Source: Pseudomonadota bacterium
GTDB lineage: Bacteria; Desulfobacterota; Syntrophia; Syntrophales; JADFWA01
Direction of reading: 5' to 3'
Length of the DNA stretch: 8,894 nt
Assembly: GCA_030612385.1 (NCBI GenBank)
Contig: JAUWNZ010000038.1
Location: forward strand, 1-8,894
In this document: positions 4,961 through 8,894 of the stretch, in pieces
Layout of the letters: every line of letters begins with the position of its first letter
Numbering within the stretch: position 1 is the stretch's first letter
Made by a program: the position numbers and the translations under genes
Notes under the pieces: model-generated
Database searches by the model: none
What the model was told of the DNA's origin: nothing
What the model saw: only the letters and a program-made list of their open reading frames with translations

Positions 4961-7900
4961 ACCTCCTCGATATTAATGACCCCATACGCTACAGGCTGAG
5001 CGGTAATATCGGCCCTTTCCGTTGCAATATCCAGTTCCTGAATGCGGCGCGCGTAATCCGCTTCAGCCGAATCAATTTGAGACTGCCGCATCCGTCTTAT
5101 TTTTTCATCAGTTGCCTGATCAAGTTGGTCTTTAAGCAAGGCAATTCGTGCGCGATGGCTGGTCGTCAGACTTTCACGTCGATATTGTGCCAGTTCCTGT
5201 GTACGGCGCTGGTGTTTTTCGCGCGCCTCCGACCAAAGCTTATAGTGGTGAGCATCAAACTCGTCCCAGGCTGAGAGTTCGGGAATATTATCTTCACTGG
5301 CCGGATTTTCTTCAGCCTTTTCAAGTAGTTTATTCAGATGAGGGGTAACCTGTTCTGAACTTGAGACCGGACACAGAACCAGATCTTCCCTGATACCGTG
5401 AAACTGCCATTTGTAGATTGCAAACAGGTAATCTCCGCCAGGGACAGACCGATCCTGTACCTTTAATATTGTGACAACACGTTTTGTAGTGTCAAATGCT
5501 CTGGAAGCTTGTTTTACCAAGGGGTGCAAAGGCATGATGAATGCCGCATCCGGATGTTGAGACGCACAAACAGCATCAAAGGTAAAAGTTAAGTGAGGAT
5601 TGCCGCCCTTCAACCAGTTTTCCCATTCCCTGTATGAGGGTGTGTTTTGTCTTGGGAGCTTCTGAAAGTCTTTCAATAACCGGTTACGTATCTCAAGAGA
5701 CAAGCGCAGCGTCTTGAGCGGTTTCTCCCCAAGAATAAATTCCTGCTCTTTGCCAAAGGTTTCCTGCAGGTAATTCATAATAAGATTACGAATCGCTTCG
5801 GGGGAAAGCCAAAAGCTCGACGCCTCGTCAATCTCTTTCTTCATCTGATCTTCAGGCAGGCGAATGCCAAACAACTCAACCTGCTTCTGTTCAAGTTCTT
5901 CCTGCTCCTGTATCAATCGGATTTGATTATCCGCCAACTGCTGGAGCTTTTCACGGCGTTCCTCGTCACTCAGATTGAAATTCTCAGCAATGTTGCGGAT
6001 TTCTCTACTGATTTCACCAAGTATATCTTCGCTTCCACCCAGGGCGTTGTTGAAAACTCCTATGCGCACCAAACACCGTTCATAAATGTCCGCGTCAACC
6101 GTCCCCGGCGTAATCAGATTGAAAATGGCGACACTCTCACTTTGCTGTCCCCAGCGGTCGATACGCCCGATTCTTTGCTCTATCCGCATCGGGTTCCAGG
6201 GCAGATCATAGTTCACAATGCAATCACAGAACTGATAATCCAATCCCTCACTGCCAATTTCAGAAAAAAGCATTAAATCTAAAGCGTTATCGTCTTCCCG
6301 TTTCAACTCAAAGCGGCTGCGCATCTCGGCACGCTCTTCATCCGGTACGCCACCATGCACTAATCCGACGCGGAAACCATCCGCCTTCAGGTGTTGATGA
6401 AGATAGTGGAGTGTGTGTCGGAAGCTGGAAAAGAGCATGACCTTGTTGTTGGGCAACTCTTGTTTGTTCCTGAGAACCTTCCTGAGCGCCTCAAGCTTTG
6501 GATCTTCGGGATTAAGCTTGCGCGCTTGTTCCAGAATCATTTTAATTTTTGTTTCTATGGCTTCGACCGTTGTCGCAGATGGAGCCTCTCCCATATTGTC
6601 GGCCTCTTCCCATGCCAATTCGTCAACGTGACGATTAAGTATCTCTTGGAGGAAAGGGACAAGGCCGAACAAACAACTCGCTACCTGCCGTCTGATTGTT
6701 GTCATCATGAACTTGACATTGGTATCTCCGTGAATCCGGCTGAATATTTCTGCTTGAATCTGAAGCAGATCATCATGGAGCTTCTTCTGTGCCGGGGTAA
6801 ATTCAATGACGACAGTTTCCGGTTTCCTTACCGCGAAGTCACCAATATCTTTCCTGCGGGTTCTGTTAATTATTCCAGCGAATGTATGCAGCGCTTCAAT
6901 ACCGGTAATAAGTTGCACACGTTCTTGCGGTGGAATATCTCCATGGGAGAGTTGACTGCGTATTCGGGAGAATTCCGGACTATTTCGCAGCAGGGCTTGT
7001 CCCCACGATGTAGCGGCAGCCTCATCAAGTGCCTCGGCGGCTTTTGCGGCCCATCCTGCCCCCTGACCGCGTACAAAGTCTATGGCTCGATTTATGAACG
7101 GATTCGGCTCCGCCATGTGTTCAAAGCTCTCCTGGTCGATAATGAGATCAGGGCGAAGTACATTGAGCAAAACGAAGAGGTCGTGACTACCCATCTGTAT
7201 CGGCGTGGCAGTCAGGAATACGACTGCTTCAGCTTGATCGCAAAAGAACCTGATGGCTTTATGTCTGAAGGTATCAGTATTACGGATATGATGAGCTTCG
7301 TCCACAATAACCAGGTCAAATCTTGGCGGCGGGTCCAAATCCAGCAGACCCTTTTTGTGTTTTCGCCTGCCATCCGGGCTTGTCCCGTAAAGAAGAGCCT
7401 CGTCAAACAGGGAATAGGGAATAATGGCTTTCTGGTATTGTTCGGGCCAAACTCCTTCCATATCCATTTCGTTGATGCAGTACCGGAGCACCCCGCTGTC
7501 AAGATGAATGAAATGTTCTTCAAAACGTTTCATCTCATTCAGCCATTTGCGCTCCGTCACCAATGGACGAGGACAGATGATGAGGATGGAGCGGACATCT
7601 CGCCTGGCCTGCATCTCACGCAGAATCAACCCTGCCTCAATGGTTTTCCCCACGCCGACACCATCGGCAATGAGTAATCGCGGTCGGTCGGATCGGATAA
7701 ATTTCAGCACCGGCCTGAATTGGTATGGAATGAAATCAACACGAGCCGCATTAAGAGAATAAAGCGTTGACAATCCAGGATGTTGTATTTGAAGAGCGGT
7801 GAGATAGGAATGGAACTTGTGACAAGGCAAAACGATAGAGTCTTTATCTTTACGATCTTCGGCCTGTATCTGGGAGGCATAGAATATTCTTGTCTCACCA

Positions 7901-8553
7901 TCAATGAACACGTTGTAGCGATTTTCCGGCTCACCCGGCATAATCGACAAAACCGCTCCCTTTGTTTCAGGATTCGACTTCAAAAAGACAATCCGGCCAG
8001 GCTCAAATTCGGCTGTTTGTGTTTCTTTCCTTGAAGTTGGCTGTGTTTTGCCTGCAGGGGCTTTCGGAATAGAGGTCACATGTCTTTCGAGCAATGATGT
8101 TTTTGTTTTGCGAATCTTCTGAATAAAAGCATCTTCGGCTTCAATCACCGTGGCAAATCGCTGCAGGGTGTCCAGGTCCCGGTATATATCCTCTATCGGA
8201 AATCCCTCTATGCCTGCATGTGCCCACCTGTTCCTGACGGTTTGCATTTCTTTAACAAAATGGCGGGATTCCGGGGACAGATTCATCTTCATTGAAATCT
8301 GGTACCAATTCTGATCCAACACCCGAAGCAAGGCAGCAAGATCCAGTGATGAGAGAGAGACGGGTCCTTTTTGTTCGACTCGTCGCTGCTGCTGAAAGGA
8401 CAGCTTGTCCGCCACAGCATCTTTCCACCAGTTATCGAAAAGTGAAGGCAATATCCGGTCAAGATAATTTGCAAGGGCCTCAGCCGCCCCGCTCAGCAAA
8501 GTCGCAAACAAGGCCTGTATCCGATTGTTATTTTTCGCATGGTTTTGAGTCAT
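4957..8553 (-). CDS. Swt1-type HEPN domain fused to a SNF2/RapA-like helicase
   Basis: This 1198-residue protein is the first gene of the operon. Residues about 10-145 form an alpha-helical HEPN domain of the Swt1 type, with the R-x4-H motif in VRNRWAHAG (R107, H112); HEPN domains are often ribonucleases. A beta-rich, SH3/Tudor-like stretch follows (183-230). Helicase lobe 1 (265-465) has Walker A DGVGVGKT (297-304), DEAHH (418-422) and LTATP (447-451). Lobe 2 (685-830) has FSSF, EIGSEGLDYQ (765-774) and the arginine-finger motif QRIGRIDRWGQ (793-803), the form seen in RapA/HepA and DISARM DrmD. The C-terminus (1100-1180) is a charged coiled coil. All core ATPase motifs look intact, so it is likely an ATP-driven translocase or remodeller on double-stranded DNA or transcription complexes, possibly with RNA cleavage. 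The start lacks a clear Shine-Dalgarno; ATG 8553 is the best available start by length. General housekeeping RapA is unlikely given the HEPN fusion and neighbours. Confidence 0.9.
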   Translation of the reverse strand: MTQNHAKNNNRIQALFATLLSGAAEALANYLDRILPSLFDNWWKDAVADKLSFQQQRRVEQKGPVSLSSLDLAALLRVLDQNWYQISMKMNLSPESRHFVKEMQTVRNRWAHAGIEGFPIEDIYRDLDTLQRFATVIEAEDAFIQKIRKTKTSLLERHVTSIPKAPAGKTQPTSRKETQTAEFEPGRIVFLKSNPETKGAVLSIMPGEPENRYNVFIDGETRIFYASQIQAEDRKDKDSIVLPCHKFHSYLTALQIQHPGLSTLYSLNAARVDFIPYQFRPVLKFIRSDRPRLLIADGVGVGKTIEAGLILREMQARRDVRSILIICPRPLVTERKWLNEMKRFEEHFIHLDSGVLRYCINEMDMEGVWPEQYQKAIIPYSLFDEALLYGTSPDGRRKHKKGLLDLDPPPRFDLVIVDEAHHIRNTDTFRHKAIRFFCDQAEAVVFLTATPIQMGSHDLFVLLNVLRPDLIIDQESFEHMAEPNPFINRAIDFVRGQGAGWAAKAAEALDEAAATSWGQALLRNSPEFSRIRSQLSHGDIPPQERVQLITGIEALHTFAGIINRTRRKDIGDFAVRKPETVVIEFTPAQKKLHDDLLQIQAEIFSRIHGDTNVKFMMTTIRRQVASCLFGLVPFLQEILNRHVDELAWEEADNMGEAPSATTVEAIETKIKMILEQARKLNPEDPKLEALRKVLRNKQELPNNKVMLFSSFRHTLHYLHQHLKADGFRVGLVHGGVPDEERAEMRSRFELKREDDNALDLMLFSEIGSEGLDYQFCDCIVNYDLPWNPMRIEQRIGRIDRWGQQSESVAIFNLITPGTVDADIYERCLVRIGVFNNALGGSEDILGEISREIRNIAENFNLSDEERREKLQQLADNQIRLIQEQEELEQKQVELFGIRLPEDQMKKEIDEASSFWLSPEAIRNLIMNYLQETFGKEQEFILGEKPLKTLRLSLEIRNRLLKDFQKLPRQNTPSYREWENWLKGGNPHLTFTFDAVCASQHPDAAFIMPLHPLVKQASRAFDTTKRVVTILKVQDRSVPGGDYLFAIYKWQFHGIREDLVLCPVSSSEQVTPHLNKLLEKAEENPASEDNIPELSAWDEFDAHHYKLWSEAREKHQRRTQELAQYRRESLTTSHRARIALLKDQLDQATDEKIRRMRQSQIDSAEADYARRIQELDIATERADITAQPVAYGVINIEEV

Positions 8554-8649
8554 ATCACAAGAAAGCTCGCTGCTACAAACCTGATATGAGGGAAAAGATC
8601 AGGGCAGTGATGAAGTATGCCGCCCCCGTATGTTTTATAAGCATCCTGC
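8554..8649 (-). promoter_or_regulatory. Leader region of the HEPN-helicase operon
   Basis: This is gene-free DNA between the repeat element and the helicase ATG. It holds a 6-bp inverted repeat, CCTGAT (8580-8585) with ATCAGG (8598-8603), which could form a small leader hairpin or an operator half-site pair. No strong ribosome-binding site precedes the ATG, hinting at low translation of the first gene. With the proposed promoter the leader would be about 70 nt. Confidence 0.3.
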
Positions 8650-8661
8650 GTATCAGCTCAA
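8634..8661 (-). promoter_or_regulatory. Candidate sigma-70 promoter of the operon, -35 inside the element's terminal repeat
   Basis: On the minus strand, TTGAGC at 8661-8656 (4 of 6 to consensus, with TTGA intact) is followed after 16 nt by TATAAA at 8639-8634 (5 of 6). It points toward the helicase start. The -35 hexamer belongs to the left terminal inverted repeat of the adjacent element and the -10 to flanking DNA, the pattern of a hybrid promoter made by element insertion. Confidence 0.35.
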
Positions 8662-8893
8662 TAAATAGGGGTAAACCCAGTTTATAGGGTGGATTAAGCG
8701 GAGCGAATCCTCCGAAAACTCCGGTTGCCTTCGGTGGATTCGTCGCTTACGCTCCTTAATCCACCCTACGAACTGTCGTCCCTACAGGACTTTTTGGAAA
8801 ACATGTTCTCATCCCGGCAATAAATTGCCGGGCTATTTTCGAATGTCCCTAACGGGACAAATAATGTAATCCCCCTATTTATTGAGCTGATAC
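8650..8893. mobile_element. MITE/REP-like non-autonomous element with perfect 22-bp terminal inverted repeats
   Basis: Bases 8650-8671 (starting GTATCAGCTCAATAAATA) are the exact reverse complement of 8872-8893. The 244-bp interval has no coding capacity. It contains a large imperfect palindrome (8686-8767) with a perfect 13-bp outer stem (AGGGTGGATTAAG with CTTAATCCACCCT), a 9-bp hairpin at 8813-8832 (CCCGGCAAT/ATTGCCGGG) and a small hairpin at 8844-8859. Long perfect end repeats without a transposase fit a miniature element moved by a transposase elsewhere, or a composite of REP-type palindromes. The right end is one base from the window edge, so a target-site duplication cannot be tested. 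Confidence 0.65.
8686..8767. repeat. Large internal palindrome of the right-hand element
   Basis: The 13-bp ends AGGGTGGATTAAG (8686-8698) and CTTAATCCACCCT (8755-8767) pair perfectly. Inner pairs CGAATCC (8704-8710) with GGATTCG (8736-8742) and CCGAA (8712-8716) with TTCGG (8730-8734) allow a long branched hairpin in RNA or extruded DNA. I recall similar GGTGGATTAAG/GCGAATCC palindromes as dispersed repeats in many bacterial genomes; that recollection is unverified here. Confidence 0.55.
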
Positions 8894-8894
8894 C

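Noticed and set aside
6391..7677. Long plus-strand open frame of 428 codons
   Set aside because: It lies entirely antisense to the helicase core, whose motifs (DEAHH, LTATP, EIGSEGLDYQ) are unmistakable. Its translation shows no domain, so it is a shadow of codon bias on the other strand.
4957..8553. Assignment of the helicase as DISARM DrmD or as housekeeping RapA/HepA
   Set aside because: The helicase motifs are of that class, but DrmA, DrmB and the methyltransferase are absent from the window and an N-terminal HEPN domain is present. Neither label fits.
8292..8687. Plus-strand open frame of 131 codons running from the helicase 5' end into the element
   Set aside because: It is antisense to the HEPN domain and crosses the inverted repeat. 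It has no domain and no supporting context.
1..8894. CRISPR array, tRNA or rRNA genes
   Set aside because: I saw no regularly spaced direct repeats with unique spacers, no cloverleaf-like sequence with conserved tRNA boxes and no rRNA signature.

Overview
The window reads almost entirely on the minus strand. It holds a three-gene operon that looks like a phage- or plasmid-conflict (defence) cassette. On its 3' side are a decayed toxin-antitoxin locus and the start of sbcD; on its 5' side is a small inverted-repeat element. The organism cannot be fixed from this piece alone. The bacterial Shine-Dalgarno sequences, moderate base composition, SbcD, a HigB/HigA-type module and palindrome-rich intergenic repeats suggest a Gram-negative bacterium. 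A Desulfobacterota-like genome is a guess from the style of the intergenic repeats, not a demonstrated placement.

Layout from the right, in the direction of transcription. 8650-8893 is a 244-bp non-coding element with perfect 22-bp terminal inverted repeats and internal hairpins (MITE/REP-like). A candidate promoter at 8634-8661 takes its -35 box from the element's repeat. 8553-4957 encodes a 1198-residue protein with an N-terminal Swt1-type HEPN domain (RNRWAH motif), a small beta-rich region, a complete SNF2/RapA-type helicase core and a coiled-coil tail. A 213-215 residue protein of unknown function follows with a 4-bp ATGA overlap (4960/4954-4313). After a 53-bp gap comes a sacsin-like GHKL (Hsp90-fold) ATPase gene spanning 4259-1201. 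It is split by a -1 frame change at an A7 run into a 178-residue ATPase piece (4259-3723) and a 796-residue remainder (3591-1201) ending in a degenerate HNH-like zinc module. Read through, it would encode about 1019 residues. The break falls on the heptamer A AAA AAC, a canonical -1 ribosomal slippery sequence, so programmed frameshifting, a real mutation and a sequencing error are all possible.

Further left, 1123-952 is a HigB/RelE-type toxin with its middle deleted. Its last codons survive in another frame and overlap the start of the intact antitoxin gene (955-635). The 448-bp stretch 634-187 has no gene; it holds a pair of inverted repeats about 400 bp apart and a run of hairpins. The first 62 codons of sbcD run off the left edge (186-1).

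Working model (inference): the HEPN-helicase would act on invading or transcribed nucleic acid, and the sacsin-like ATPase and small partner would serve as sensor, scaffold or regulator. No methyltransferase and no DISARM DrmA/DrmB genes are in the window, and I could not match the three-gene set from memory to a named system.
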